Shown piece by piece: positions 25,038-32,762 of a DNA stretch of 32,762 nt (position 1 is the stretch's first letter; every line of letters starts with the position of its first letter). The stretch comes from Methylobacterium goesingense. GTDB taxonomy: Bacteria; Pseudomonadota; Alphaproteobacteria; Rhizobiales; Beijerinckiaceae. Below the pieces are notes generated by a model. The model saw only the letters and a list, made by a program, of their open reading frames with translations, had not been told where the DNA came from and did not search any database. The translations under genes were made by a program, and so were the position numbers. Location: positions 1 to 32,762 of the forward strand of contig NZ_BPQL01000054.1 of NCBI RefSeq assembly GCF_022179225.1, written 5' to 3'.

Positions 25038-25481
25038 TCAGCGGGACGCCTCCGCGGTGGCCACGCTCCAGCTCGGAACCGGAAAGGTTCGGTCGTAGGC
25101 CAGATTGAACACGAAGGCGTAGGCCACGTAGAAACCGGCGATCGCCAGATCCATCACGAAGGCCTCGATGAGGCCGATGCCGAGGAACCAGGCGATCGGC
25201 GGCAGCAGGATCACGAGCAGCCCGGCCTCGAAAAGCACGGCGTGCCCCACGCGCAGGAGGAGGCTCTTGCGCGTGTGCCCGGCCAGTCGCTGCATCGCCC
25301 GATCGAAGCCGAGGTTGTAGACGTAGTTCCAGACCGTTGCGACCAGAGCGCTCCCGACGCCGATCACGCCCATGTCGGAGGCAGGAAGCCCGAACAGCAG
25401 GCCTCCGAGCGGGATGATAAGTGCGAGCCCGATCAGCTCGAACAGGATGGCGTGGCGGATACGGTCGCGGGTGCTGCGCAT
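25038..25481 (-). CDS. PACE-family efflux transporter (AceI-like)
   Basis: Small inner-membrane protein of 147 residues with four hydrophobic segments arranged as two tandem BTP-type repeats. Each repeat starts with a similar motif: RIRHAILFELIGLAL and RVGHAVLFEAGLLV, including the conserved Glu in the first helix, thought to take part in proton coupling in AceI. PACE proteins export chlorhexidine and some other cationic biocides, while the natural substrates may be short diamines. It is divergent from a LysR regulator across 102 bases, the same layout as aceR-aceI. Confidence 0.87.
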   Translation of the reverse strand: MRSTRDRIRHAILFELIGLALIIPLGGLLFGLPASDMGVIGVGSALVATVWNYVYNLGFDRAMQRLAGHTRKSLLLRVGHAVLFEAGLLVILLPPIAWFLGIGLIEAFVMDLAIAGFYVAYAFVFNLAYDRTFPVPSWSVATAEASR

Positions 25482-25583
25482 GGTCTTGTCTCGGAATCTT
25501 GCTTGGGAACGTCGGAATGGTCCGCGGCTTTCTATCTGCGATACCCGGGTCGGCAAGTTAGGAAGCATCTGGATTTCCGATAG
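25482..25583. promoter_or_regulatory. divergent promoter region, PACE gene and LysR gene
   Basis: 102 bases between the two starts must hold both promoters and the LysR site. An ACCCGGGT palindrome lies at 25543-25550, but I cannot pick out a convincing T-N11-A LysR box. Confidence 0.45.
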
Positions 25584-26492
25584 ATGGCCGTATCGCTCGA
25601 CCAACTCCAGGCATTCGTAGCGGCCGCCGAGGCAGGCTCCTTCTCCGGTGCGGCCCGCACCTTGCGGAAGGCGCAGTCGGCCATCAGCACGCAGGTCGCG
25701 AATCTCGAGGCCGATCTCGGGCTGGCGCTGTTCAGCCGGGAGGGCAGGAACCCCGTTCTCACCGCAGCGGGGGAGCGGCTGTTGCTGGAAGCGCGCGTCG
25801 TGCTCGACCGGCGGGAGCACCTGATCGGCGTGGCGAGCAGCCTTCAGCGGGGGATCGAGAACCGGCTCGTGGTGGCGATCGACGAACTCTATCCCGAGCA
25901 TGCCCTCGGCGCCCTCTTCGCCGACTTCGCGAAGGCCTTCCCCTCCGTCGAGCTGGAACTGCTGTTTCCGCTGATGGAGGACGTCAGCCGCATGGTGCAG
26001 TCCGGAGCCGCCCATCTCGGCGTGATGTGGCGCCAGGAAGTCCTACCGACCGAACTCGGTTTCCAGACCATCGGCTGGGTTCCACTCAAGCTCGTTTGCG
26101 CGCGCGACCACCCGCTGGCGAAAGCCCGCGTGGCGTGGGAGGAGCTGAAGCGCCACCGCCAGATCCTCGTGGCGGCGCGCGGCGACGGGCCGGAGAAGCG
26201 GCGTCTGCGGGTGGCCGCCGAGGTGTGGTGGGTCGAGAGCCACTGGGTCATCCTGGAGATGGTGAAGCACGGGATCGGCTGGGCTTTCGTCACCGATCAC
26301 GTGATCGCCGCGTCCCTCACGGCGCCCTACCTCGTCACGCCGGACCTTCAGTTCGATCAGGGCGACTGGCCCATCGCCCTCGAATTGGTCTGGCACAAGC
26401 AGCGGCCCTGCGGCCCCGCCGCGGCCTGGCTCCGCGAGCGCTTCGCGGCGGAGCGGGTCGGCAACCTCGCGGGCGAGGATCGGCCGCGCTGA
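25584..26492 (+). CDS. LysR-family transcriptional regulator
   Basis: Regulator of 302 residues. The N-terminal winged helix-turn-helix is at 4-64 (LDQLQAFVAAAEAGSFSGAARTL, QSAISTQVANLEADLGLALFSR), followed by the linker helix and an effector domain of periplasmic-binding fold (about 90-290). Its position divergent from a PACE efflux gene suggests it controls that gene, as AceR controls aceI (analogy). The effector is unknown. GGA about ten bases before the ATG is a weak ribosome-binding site. It is followed by two inverted repeats. Confidence 0.92.
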   Translation: MAVSLDQLQAFVAAAEAGSFSGAARTLRKAQSAISTQVANLEADLGLALFSREGRNPVLTAAGERLLLEARVVLDRREHLIGVASSLQRGIENRLVVAIDELYPEHALGALFADFAKAFPSVELELLFPLMEDVSRMVQSGAAHLGVMWRQEVLPTELGFQTIGWVPLKLVCARDHPLAKARVAWEELKRHRQILVAARGDGPEKRRLRVAAEVWWVESHWVILEMVKHGIGWAFVTDHVIAASLTAPYLVTPDLQFDQGDWPIALELVWHKQRPCGPAAAWLRERFAAERVGNLAGEDRPR

Positions 26493-26536
26493 AGGAACAC
26501 GCCTCGTCTTAGCGCCGCGCGGGCCCGCCGCGTCAT

Positions 26537-26631
26537 CCCAAATCCGTTTGATCCCCTCGGGATGGCGGATTTGGGCTTCGCTCAATCGCCGCGCGGACTT
26601 GCCGATCCGTCATCCGCTTTGATCAAGCGGA
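26537..26631. repeat. two palindromes between the convergent LysR and kinase genes
   Basis: The first is CCCAAATCCG (26537-26546) with CGGATTTGGG (26566-26575), enclosing ATCCC-ctc-GGGAT. The second is TCCGCTT-tgatc-AAGCGGA (26613-26631), starting eight bases beyond the kinase stop. They may be a dispersed repeat or a bidirectional terminator; neither has a T-run. Confidence 0.55.
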
Positions 26632-26638
26632 CGACATT

Positions 26639-29560
26639 TCAGTCGGCGCTCTCGATCAGGCCACGGATTCGGGTGGCGAGGGCTTCGAGCGCGAAGGGCT
26701 TGACCAGCACCTGCATGCCGGGTGCGAGGTGGCCGTGGTTGAGGGCGGCGTTCTCGGCGTAGCCGGTGATGAACAGCACCTTCAGGCCGGGCCGCGAGAC
26801 CAGGGCCGCCTCCGCCATCTGCCGGCCGTTCATGCCGCCGGGCAGGCCGACATCGGTGACGAGGAGGTCGATGCGCACGTCCGATTGCAGCACCTTGAGG
26901 CCCGACGCCCCGTCGGCCGCCTCGATGGCGGCGTAACCGAGATCCTCCAGCACCTCGGTGACGAGCATCCGCACCGTTGGCTCGTCGTCCACCACCAGCA
27001 CGGTCTCGCCGAGCTTGGCCCGGGCCGCCTCCGACAGGTCCGGCACCGGCTCCGCTCCCTCCGCCTCGCCGAGGTGGCGCGGCAGGTAGATGCACACCAT
27101 CGTGCCCTCGCCGGGCTCGGAATAGATCCGCACCTGCCCGCCCGACTGCTTGGCGAAGCCGTAGATCATCGACAGGCCAAGGCCGGTGCCCTCGCCCAGC
27201 GGCTTCGTGGTGAAGAACGGATCGAAGGCCTTGGCGGCGGTGTCGGGCGTCATCCCGGTGCCGTTGTCCGAGACGCAGAGGGAGACGTACTGGCCGGGCT
27301 CGAGGTCGCGCTCGCGGGCACCGCGCGGGTCGAGCCAGCGGTTGCCGGTCTCGACCACGATTCGCCCGCCGTCCGGCATGGCGTCGCGGGCGTTGATGCA
27401 GAGGTTGAGGAGGGCGTTCTCGAGCTGGCTCGGATCGACCAGGGTCGGCCACAGGCCGGCGGCACCCACCACCTCCACCGACACCGCCGGGCCGACCGTG
27501 CGGCGAACCAGTTCCTCCATCCCCTCGACGAGGCGGTTCACGTCGGTGGGCTTCGGCGCCAGGGTCTGGCGGCGCGAGAAGGCGAGCAGGCGGTGCGTCA
27601 GGGCGGCAGCCCGGCGCGCCGCCCCCTGCGCCGCGCCGATGTAGCGTTCCAGGTCGCCGACCCGGCCCTGGAGCATCCGGGTCTGCATCAGTTCGAGGGA
27701 TCCGACGATGCCCGCCAGCATGTTGTTGAAGTCGTGGGCGAGCCCGCCGGTCAGTTGCCCGACGGCCTCCATCTTCTGCGACTGGCGCAGGGCCTCCTCG
27801 GCCCGCATCAGCTCGGCCGTGCGCTCGGCGACGCGCTGCTCCAGGGTCTCGTTGAGGCTGCGCAACTGCTCGGTGACGCGCGCGCGCTCGGCCTCGCCGG
27901 CGCGGCGCTCCTCGATGTCGATGAGGACGCCGGGGAAGCGCAGGGGCGTGCCGTCCGGGCCGTGCTCGACCCGGCCGTTGGCCTCCAGCCAGTAGTAACG
28001 ACCGTCGGCGCGACGGGTCCGGTACTGGTGCGCGTAGGCGCCCCCCCGGGCGATCGCGCCCTCGATCGCCGAAGTGAGGCCGGCGCGGTCGTCCGGATGC
28101 ACGGTCTCCACCACCTGGGCGAGGCTCAGGCCCTCGCGGCCCGCCGCCGGATCGAGTCCGAAACTGCGGGCAAAGGCCTCGTCGACGCTGAAGCGGTCGT
28201 TCGGCAGGTCCCAGATCCAGGTGCCGATGATGGCTCCGGCCGCCAGGGCGAGCTGCACGCGCTCGATGTTCTCCCGGGCCAGGGCCTCGCTGGCGCGCAA
28301 GGCATCCTCCGCCCGGCGGCGGTCCGAGACGTCCCGGAAGAGCACGGAGACCTGGCGCCGGCTCGCCGGTTCGATCCGGGCGGCGGAAACCTCGATGTAT
28401 CGCCCGGCCAGCGGGAAGGCCCGCTCGAAGCGGATCGAGGTGCCTGTGCGCAGGACGCCGCCGTAGAGTTCGAGCCAACCCTCGGCCTCCGCCGGCGCGA
28501 GGTCGCGCAGGGTGCGGCCGACGATGCCCGGGATGCCGGTGTGGCGCTCGTAGCCGGCATTCGACTCCACGTGGACGTAGTCGCTCAACGGGCCGTGGGG
28601 CCCGTCGAAGAACTCGATGATGCAGAACCCGTCGTCGACGGCCTCGAACAGCGCGCGGTAGCGCGCCTCGCTGGTGGCTAGGGCGTCGCGGGCCGAGCGC
28701 TGCTCGGTGACGTCGCGGGCGACGCCCGAGAATCGGACCGGACGCCCGTCGGCGTCGCGCTCGATCTCGCCCCGGCGGGCGATCCAGCGAAGCGCGCCGG
28801 TGTCGGGGCGGCGGATGCGGTACTCGACGTCCCGCGGCGGCTCGCCCCGCCGCCGGCTCTCCGCGGTGGAGACGAGGTGCGCGTCCTCGGCGACGACCAG
28901 CCCCTCGAAGGCCGTCGCCGGGTAGGCGGCGGCCTCGGGCAGACCGTAGAGGCGGCAGAACTCCGGCGTCGGATGGAGGACGCCATCGTCGATGCCCACC
29001 GAGAACACCCCGATACCGCCGGCCTCCTGCGCCCGGCGCAGGCGCATCTCCGCCTCCCGCAGGGCATCCCCGGCCCGGTGCTCCTCGGTGCGATCGCTCA
29101 GGACCTTGACGTAGCCGATGTGGCCGCCCTCGCCATCCCGCAGGGGCATCATCTCGCCCGAGGCCCAGAACCGGGAGCCGTCCGCGCGCAGGTGCCAGCG
29201 CTCGTCCTCGGCGCGGCCCTGCGCCAGGGCGAGGCGCATCTCGGTGGCATGCCGGTCGATCGCGCGGTCCTCGGGGGTGAACAAAGCGGCGATGCTCCGC
29301 CCCCGGATCGCTGCGGCGGACCAGCCGAAGATGCGCGTCGCACCGGCATTCCAGTCGGTCACCGCCCCGTCGCGATCGGTCCCCACGATGGCAAATCGCG
29401 TCGTGCCGTCGAGGAGCGCCTGCCGGTGCGGCACGGACTCAGGTCGTGGCCCGCCCTCGCGCTCGCCGCCGGTCCTGCGGGCCTCGGCCCGCAGACGCGC
29501 GGCCTCCCGCTCCAGATCCTCGGCGCGGCGCAGAAGCGCGTCGGTCTCGGGTTGGCTCAT
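26639..29560 (-). CDS. hybrid sensor histidine kinase with four PAS domains and a C-terminal receiver
   Basis: Cytoplasmic sensor kinase of 973 residues with no membrane segment. A short N-terminal coiled coil (1-35) precedes four PAS-type domains at about 50-163, 175-290, 295-420 and 435-555, then a coiled coil (555-598). The HisKA helix has phospho-acceptor His609 (GGLAHDFNN). The HATPase has the N box ([14 protein letters not shown], about 714-728), DNGTGM and GLGLSM. The receiver domain (about 850-968) has acceptor Asp903 (VTDVGLPGG). The layout is common in alphaproteobacterial blue-light or stress kinases, but I see no NCRFLQ-type LOV cysteine motif. ATG 29560 is taken because the coiled coil begins there. 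No separate response regulator is beside it. Confidence 0.93.
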   Translation of the reverse strand: MSQPETDALLRRAEDLEREAARLRAEARRTGGEREGGPRPESVPHRQALLDGTTRFAIVGTDRDGAVTDWNAGATRIFGWSAAAIRGRSIAALFTPEDRAIDRHATEMRLALAQGRAEDERWHLRADGSRFWASGEMMPLRDGEGGHIGYVKVLSDRTEEHRAGDALREAEMRLRRAQEAGGIGVFSVGIDDGVLHPTPEFCRLYGLPEAAAYPATAFEGLVVAEDAHLVSTAESRRRGEPPRDVEYRIRRPDTGALRWIARRGEIERDADGRPVRFSGVARDVTEQRSARDALATSEARYRALFEAVDDGFCIIEFFDGPHGPLSDYVHVESNAGYERHTGIPGIVGRTLRDLAPAEAEGWLELYGGVLRTGTSIRFERAFPLAGRYIEVSAARIEPASRRQVSVLFRDVSDRRRAEDALRASEALARENIERVQLALAAGAIIGTWIWDLPNDRFSVDEAFARSFGLDPAAGREGLSLAQVVETVHPDDRAGLTSAIEGAIARGGAYAHQYRTRRADGRYYWLEANGRVEHGPDGTPLRFPGVLIDIEERRAGEAERARVTEQLRSLNETLEQRVAERTAELMRAEEALRQSQKMEAVGQLTGGLAHDFNNMLAGIVGSLELMQTRMLQGRVGDLERYIGAAQGAARRAAALTHRLLAFSRRQTLAPKPTDVNRLVEGMEELVRRTVGPAVSVEVVGAAGLWPTLVDPSQLENALLNLCINARDAMPDGGRIVVETGNRWLDPRGARERDLEPGQYVSLCVSDNGTGMTPDTAAKAFDPFFTTKPLGEGTGLGLSMIYGFAKQSGGQVRIYSEPGEGTMVCIYLPRHLGEAEGAEPVPDLSEAARAKLGETVLVVDDEPTVRMLVTEVLEDLGYAAIEAADGASGLKVLQSDVRIDLLVTDVGLPGGMNGRQMAEAALVSRPGLKVLFITGYAENAALNHGHLAPGMQVLVKPFALEALATRIRGLIESAD

Positions 29561-29676
29561 GCCGTGACGTCCATCCTTTCCGGAGTCCGATCCGGGGCTG
29601 CGGGTCTCGCCATGGGCGGTAGAGGTGCCGCTTGCCCGGGTCAAACGAAGGATGGGGGGAGGGCGCGCCGCAACGG

Positions 29677-29712
29677 CGAAGGCCGGCCCCGCCTTCGCGG
29701 GACCGGCCTTCG
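29677..29712. terminator. long hairpin downstream of amiE
   Basis: CGAAGGCCGG (29677-29686) pairs with CCGGCCTTCG (29703-29712). After one mismatch, CCCGC pairs with GCGGG around a CTTC loop. It lies 25 bases after the amiE stop on the - strand, with no T-run, and separates the amide operon from the kinase gene. Confidence 0.6.
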
Positions 29713-29737
29713 ACACGATAGCGGGGCCGACGCGCAG

Positions 29738-30790
29738 TCACCTCGGGTCGGGCGGCCCCTCGCCCTTGCCGACGAAGGGGATGCCCTCGATCGGGCATTC
29801 CTCGGTGCCGACGCCAGGCCGCGTGATGGCCCGCACGGCGTCGCGGGTGGCGTCGGGGTCCTCGATCCAGCGGCGGTAGAAGTCGTAGGGGCATTCCGAC
29901 AGGCCGTGCCGATTCTCCTTCGAGGCGATCATGCCGGTGTAGCCGCGGTGGAGCAGCTTGAAGAGGTGGTTCTCCGACTGCCCGTGGGCGCGCGCGTCGC
30001 GGATCAGGAACTTCGACAGGGCGGCGTACTGGATGCCCATCTCCTCCTCGCCGCACTCGCCGAGCGTGCGTCCGTCGAAGCCGATCACCGCCGAATGGCC
30101 GAAATAGCTGTAGACCCCGTCGAAGCCGGCGGCGTTGGCCACCGCCACGTAGGTGTTGTTGGCAAACGCCATCGCCTTCGACATCAGGATCTGCTGCTCC
30201 TTGGCCGGATACATGTAGCCCTGGCAGCGGATGATCAGTTCGGCGCCCCTCATGGCGCAGTCGCGCCAGATCTCGGGATAGTTGCCGTCGTCGCAGATGA
30301 TGAGGCTGATCTTCAGGCCCTTGGGGCCGTCGGAGACGTAGGTGCGGTCGCCGGGGTACCAGCCCTCGATCGGGGTCCAGGGCATGATCTTGCGGTACTT
30401 CTGCACGATCTCGCCCTGGTCGTTCATCAGGATGAGGGTGTTGTAGGGCGCCTTGTTCGGGTGCTCCTCGTGGCGCTCGCCGGTGAGCGAGAACACCCCC
30501 CAGACCCGGGCCTTGCGGCAGGCGGCGGCGAAGATGTCGGTCTCAGGCCCCGGGACCGTGGTGGCGGTCTCGTACATCTCGGCCGCGTCGTACATGATCC
30601 CGTGGGTCGAGTATTCGGGGAAGATCACCAGGTCCATGCCGGGCAGGCCGGACTTCATGCCCACCACCATGCCGGCGATCTTGCCCGCGTTCTCCAGCAC
30701 CTCGGCCCGGGTGTGCAGACGGGGCATCTTGTAGTTCACGACGGCGACGCCGACGCTGTCCTGGCTCGACGAAATGTCTCCGTGCATCAT
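29738..30790 (-). CDS. amiE: aliphatic amidase AmiE
   Basis: Nitrilase-superfamily amidase of 350 residues that hydrolyses short aliphatic amides (acetamide, propionamide, formamide to a lesser degree) to acid and ammonia. It follows the Pseudomonas AmiE sequence closely from the start ([20 protein letters not shown]). The catalytic triad falls at the same numbers: Glu59 (FPEYS), Lys134 (KYRKIMPW) and Cys166 ([10 protein letters not shown]). The C-terminal ~30 residues differ from Pseudomonas. GGAGG lies nine bases before the ATG. It is the last gene of the - strand amide operon, 70 bases after fmdB, with a hairpin in the gap. Confidence 0.95.
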   Translation of the reverse strand: MMHGDISSSQDSVGVAVVNYKMPRLHTRAEVLENAGKIAGMVVGMKSGLPGMDLVIFPEYSTHGIMYDAAEMYETATTVPGPETDIFAAACRKARVWGVFSLTGERHEEHPNKAPYNTLILMNDQGEIVQKYRKIMPWTPIEGWYPGDRTYVSDGPKGLKISLIICDDGNYPEIWRDCAMRGAELIIRCQGYMYPAKEQQILMSKAMAFANNTYVAVANAAGFDGVYSYFGHSAVIGFDGRTLGECGEEEMGIQYAALSKFLIRDARAHGQSENHLFKLLHRGYTGMIASKENRHGLSECPYDFYRRWIEDPDATRDAVRAITRPGVGTEECPIEGIPFVGKGEGPPDPR

Positions 30791-30819
30791 GGCGTGATTC
30801 CTCCGGATTTCCGCATCTT

Positions 30820-30845
30820 CCCTCCCCCCTCTGCAGGGGGGAGGG
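30820..30845. repeat. hairpin between fmdB and amiE
   Basis: CCCTCCCCCCT-ctgc-AGGGGGGAGGG is a perfect 11-bp stem around a PstI-like CTGCAG centre. It lies in the 70-bp gap between two genes of the same operon and resembles half of the larger palindromic repeats elsewhere in the window. Confidence 0.75.
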
Positions 30846-30860
30846 GGCGTCGCGTTTGGA

Positions 30861-31175
30861 TCAGTGGCTGATCATCCACGGCCGCGCGTTCGGGAAACTC
30901 TTGGCGGCCGTGGGGTTGGATTTCGCCTTGGTTCCGCAGCATCCGCAGCCGGGGCCATGACTGGAGGACTTGCGGGGCGCATGCGCGCTCCGCTCGTTGG
31001 TCGCGTAGGCCTTGCGCCGGCCCGCATCCATGGAGGCGAGGTTCGGCGCGGTGAGGAAGGCGCGCCCGCATACCGTCCCGCAACCGGGGCAGTCATGCGG
31101 ATCCTGGAACTGCGCCATCGGGCGTAAGACCGTGAACGGCCCGCAGGTCTCGCAGGCGTAATCGTAGACGGGCAT
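30861..31175 (-). CDS. fmdB: FmdB-family zinc-ribbon protein
   Basis: Small protein of 104 residues. The start [12 protein letters not shown] has the N-terminal zinc-ribbon Cys8 and Cys11, completed by Cys29 and Cys32 (DCPGCG), with an extra Cys36. The C-terminal half is a basic tail with a further Cys cluster (HGPGCGCCG). FmdB-type proteins are encoded beside formamidases and were proposed as regulators of formamidase expression in Methylophilus; a direct function is not proven. Two bases separate it from the fmdA stop, so the two are co-translated. Confidence 0.9.
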   Translation of the reverse strand: MPVYDYACETCGPFTVLRPMAQFQDPHDCPGCGTVCGRAFLTAPNLASMDAGRRKAYATNERSAHAPRKSSSHGPGCGCCGTKAKSNPTAAKSFPNARPWMISH

Positions 31176-31177
31176 GC

Positions 31178-32407
31178 TCAAAGATCCGGCGAGAGCGGCA
31201 TCTGGATCGACCCGTCGATGAACTTCGTCGGCCCATCCGCTCCGGGATTGATGTCGAACTCGAAGATCTTCGTCGGAATCCAGAGGGTGGCGCAGGCGTT
31301 CGGGATGTCGACGACGCCGGAGATGTGGCCCTGGACCGGGGCCGTGCCGAGGATCGAGTAGGCCTGGGCGCCCGAATAGCCGAACTTCTTCAGATACTCG
31401 ATCGCGTTGAGGCAGGCCTGGCGGTAGGCCACCGTGACGTCGAGGTAATGCTGCTTGCCGTACTCGTCGACGGAGACGCCCTCGAAGATGAGGTGATCGT
31501 CGAACTTCGGCGTCACCGGCGACGGCTTGAAGATCGGGTTCTTGATCCCGTACTTGGCCATGCCGTCCTTGATCAGGCTGACCTTGAGGTGGACCCAGCC
31601 CGCCATCTCGATGGCGCCGCAGAAGGTGATCTCGCCGTCGCCCTGGCTGAAATGCAGGTCGCCCATGGAGAGGCCCGCACCCGGCACGTAGACCGGGAAG
31701 TAGATCTTCGAGCCGCGCGACAGGTCCTTGATGTCGCAATTGCCGCCGTGCTCGCGCCCCGGCACCGTGCGGGCGCCCGTCGCCGCCGCCTTGTCGCGGC
31801 CCTCGCCCTTGAGCCGGCCCATGTGGGCGGTGGGCGCGAAGGGGAGGGTGGCCAGCGCCGGCACCCTTTTCGGATCGGTGTCGAACAGCGCCTTCTCGCG
31901 GGTGTTCCAGGTCTCCAGCATCTTCGGGTCGGGCAGGCAGCCGATCAGGCCGGGATGGATCAGGCCGGGGAAGCGCACGCCGGGGATGTGGCGCGACTTG
32001 GTGAACATGCCCTCGAAGTCCCAGATCGACTTCTGGGCCAGGGGGAAGTGCTCGTCGAGGAAGCCGCCGCCGTTCTTCTTGGAGAAGAAGCCGTTGAAGC
32101 CCCACTGGCTCTCGGGCTTGGCGCCGATGTCGAGGAGGTCGACCACCAGGAGGTCGCCGGGCTCGGCGCCCTCGACCCCGATCGGGCCGGACAGGAAGTG
32201 GACGATCGACAGGTCGATGTCGCGGACATCGTCGGCCGAATCGTTGTTCTTGATGAAGCCGCCGGTCCAGTCATAGGTCTCCACGATGAAGTCATCGCCG
32301 GGCTTGACCATGGCCACCATCGGGATGTCGGGGTGCCAGCGGTTGTGCACCATGTCGTTGTCGTAGGCCGACTGCGTGAGATCGACCTTGATCAGGGTCT
32401 CTGGCAT
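31178..32407 (-). CDS. fmdA: formamidase FmdA (acetamidase/formamidase family)
   Basis: Amide hydrolase of 409 residues, the length of Methylophilus and Methylobacterium FmdA, which convert formamide to formate and ammonia. The N-terminal part (about 1-130) has the MVHNRWHPDIP and VETYDWTGG stretches. The core has GREHGGNCDIKDLSRGS, SMGDLHFSQGDGE and AIEMAGWV segments typical of the family. It is not related to AmiE. ATG 32407 has GGGAG upstream. It follows a UrtE-like ATPase gene across 119 bases and begins the fmdA-fmdB-amiE run. In a methylotroph the formate product could feed formate oxidation. Confidence 0.95.
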   Translation of the reverse strand: MPETLIKVDLTQSAYDNDMVHNRWHPDIPMVAMVKPGDDFIVETYDWTGGFIKNNDSADDVRDIDLSIVHFLSGPIGVEGAEPGDLLVVDLLDIGAKPESQWGFNGFFSKKNGGGFLDEHFPLAQKSIWDFEGMFTKSRHIPGVRFPGLIHPGLIGCLPDPKMLETWNTREKALFDTDPKRVPALATLPFAPTAHMGRLKGEGRDKAAATGARTVPGREHGGNCDIKDLSRGSKIYFPVYVPGAGLSMGDLHFSQGDGEITFCGAIEMAGWVHLKVSLIKDGMAKYGIKNPIFKPSPVTPKFDDHLIFEGVSVDEYGKQHYLDVTVAYRQACLNAIEYLKKFGYSGAQAYSILGTAPVQGHISGVVDIPNACATLWIPTKIFEFDINPGADGPTKFIDGSIQMPLSPDL

Positions 32408-32507
32408 CGTCTCGTGCTCCCTTCCCTGTTTCGGGACATGCGTCCCCGTTCGCGCGCGCCGGTCCTCCGGCCGCACGCAAGAGCGTTTTTGGCGTTGGCG
32501 TCTCGGG

Positions 32508-32522
32508 ACCGGGTAACCCGGT
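32508..32522. promoter_or_regulatory. perfect palindrome between the ABC ATPase and fmdA
   Basis: ACCGGGT-A-ACCCGGT is a perfect 7-bp inverted repeat with a one-base centre, five bases after the ATPase stop and about 100 bases before fmdA. The one-base loop argues for a protein-binding site rather than an RNA hairpin. Confidence 0.45.
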
Positions 32523-32526
32523 GCGA

Positions 32527-32762
32527 TCAGACCGAGAGGAAGCGGGCGACCTGGGCCTCGTCGATGTCGGCGCGCAGCGACTCGTGCACGATGTGGCCGT
32601 TCTCGATGACCAGCACCCGGTCCGCCACGTCGAGGGCGAAGCTGAGCACCTGCTCGGAGACCACGATGGAGAGGCCGCGCTCGTCGCGGATCTTCTTCAG
32701 GGTGCGGCCCATCTCGCGGATGACCGAGGGCTGGATGCCTTCCGTCGGTTCGTCGAGGAGCA
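32527..32762 (-). CDS. ABC transporter ATPase, UrtE/LivF-like (5' part beyond the right edge)
   Basis: The last 77 residues of a branched-chain amino acid/urea-type ATPase. Visible are the Walker B and D-loop region LLDEPTEGIQPS, and then VVSEQVLSFALDVADRVLVIENGHIV. The GIQPS form is typical of UrtE and of amide transporters linked to formamidase. The usual His of the H-loop region is Gln in EQ, as in this subfamily. Together with fmdA it suggests that the operon upstream encodes a urea- or short-amide importer. Confidence 0.88.
   Translation of the reverse strand, partial: LLDEPTEGIQPSVIREMGRTLKKIRDERGLSIVVSEQVLSFALDVADRVLVIENGHIVHESLRADIDEAQVARFLSV

Noticed and set aside
23451..25583. 710-residue open frame on the + strand over the ring-opening amidohydrolase
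   Set aside because: Opposite strand shows a full family match with all active-site residues; this frame shows none.
26729..28681. 650-residue + strand open frame opposite the hybrid kinase
   Set aside because: Composition is that of an antisense shadow and the kinase domains on the - strand are unmistakable.

Overview
The window is GC-rich DNA with almost uniformly GC-rich third codon positions. Its protein families suggest an alphaproteobacterium of the Hyphomicrobiales, most likely Methylobacterium/Methylorubrum or a close relative. The pointers are a Porin_2-type porin, a DUF3072 protein, an FmdA/FmdB formamidase set beside a urea/amide-type ABC transporter, and palindromic repeats in several intergenic gaps. 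The genus call is inference from family resemblance, not a database match. I saw no rRNA, tRNA, CRISPR array, transposase or phage gene.

Left part (1-9.0 kb): a mixed set of small transcription units. These are a translationally coupled MarR regulator and OmpR-type response regulator (the latter runs off the left edge), a DUF3072 protein with an N-terminal pentapeptide repeat, an orphan Flp pilin, a DUF937 protein, sfsA, a MAPEG membrane protein whose stop codon interlocks with that of a convergent FkbM methyltransferase, a porin with a clear terminator, an alpha/beta hydrolase, and a small membrane protein.

Middle part (8.5-25 kb): uptake and ring opening of nitrogenous compounds. A TetR regulator is divergent from a TonB-dependent receptor. 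The receptor is followed by what looks like the last codons of a lost short-chain dehydrogenase, then by a complete five-gene oligopeptide-family ABC importer on the + strand. Facing it on the - strand is a six-gene operon that starts with a ring-opening amidohydrolase of the cyanuric acid hydrolase/barbiturase family. A hydantoinase/dihydropyrimidinase and a complete polyamine-type ABC importer follow. The simplest reading is that this operon imports a cyclic ureide or imide and opens its ring.

Right part (25-32.8 kb): a PACE-type efflux protein is divergent from a LysR regulator. Next comes a four-PAS hybrid histidine kinase with a C-terminal receiver domain. An amide-utilisation operon on the - strand closes the window: the end of a UrtE-like ATPase, formamidase FmdA, FmdB zinc ribbon and aliphatic amidase AmiE. 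With the ring-opening operon it makes the right half look like a nitrogen-scavenging region for ureides and amides.

Palindromic GC-rich repeats sit in several intergenic gaps. In two transporter operons they lie between the solute-binding-protein gene and the next permease gene.
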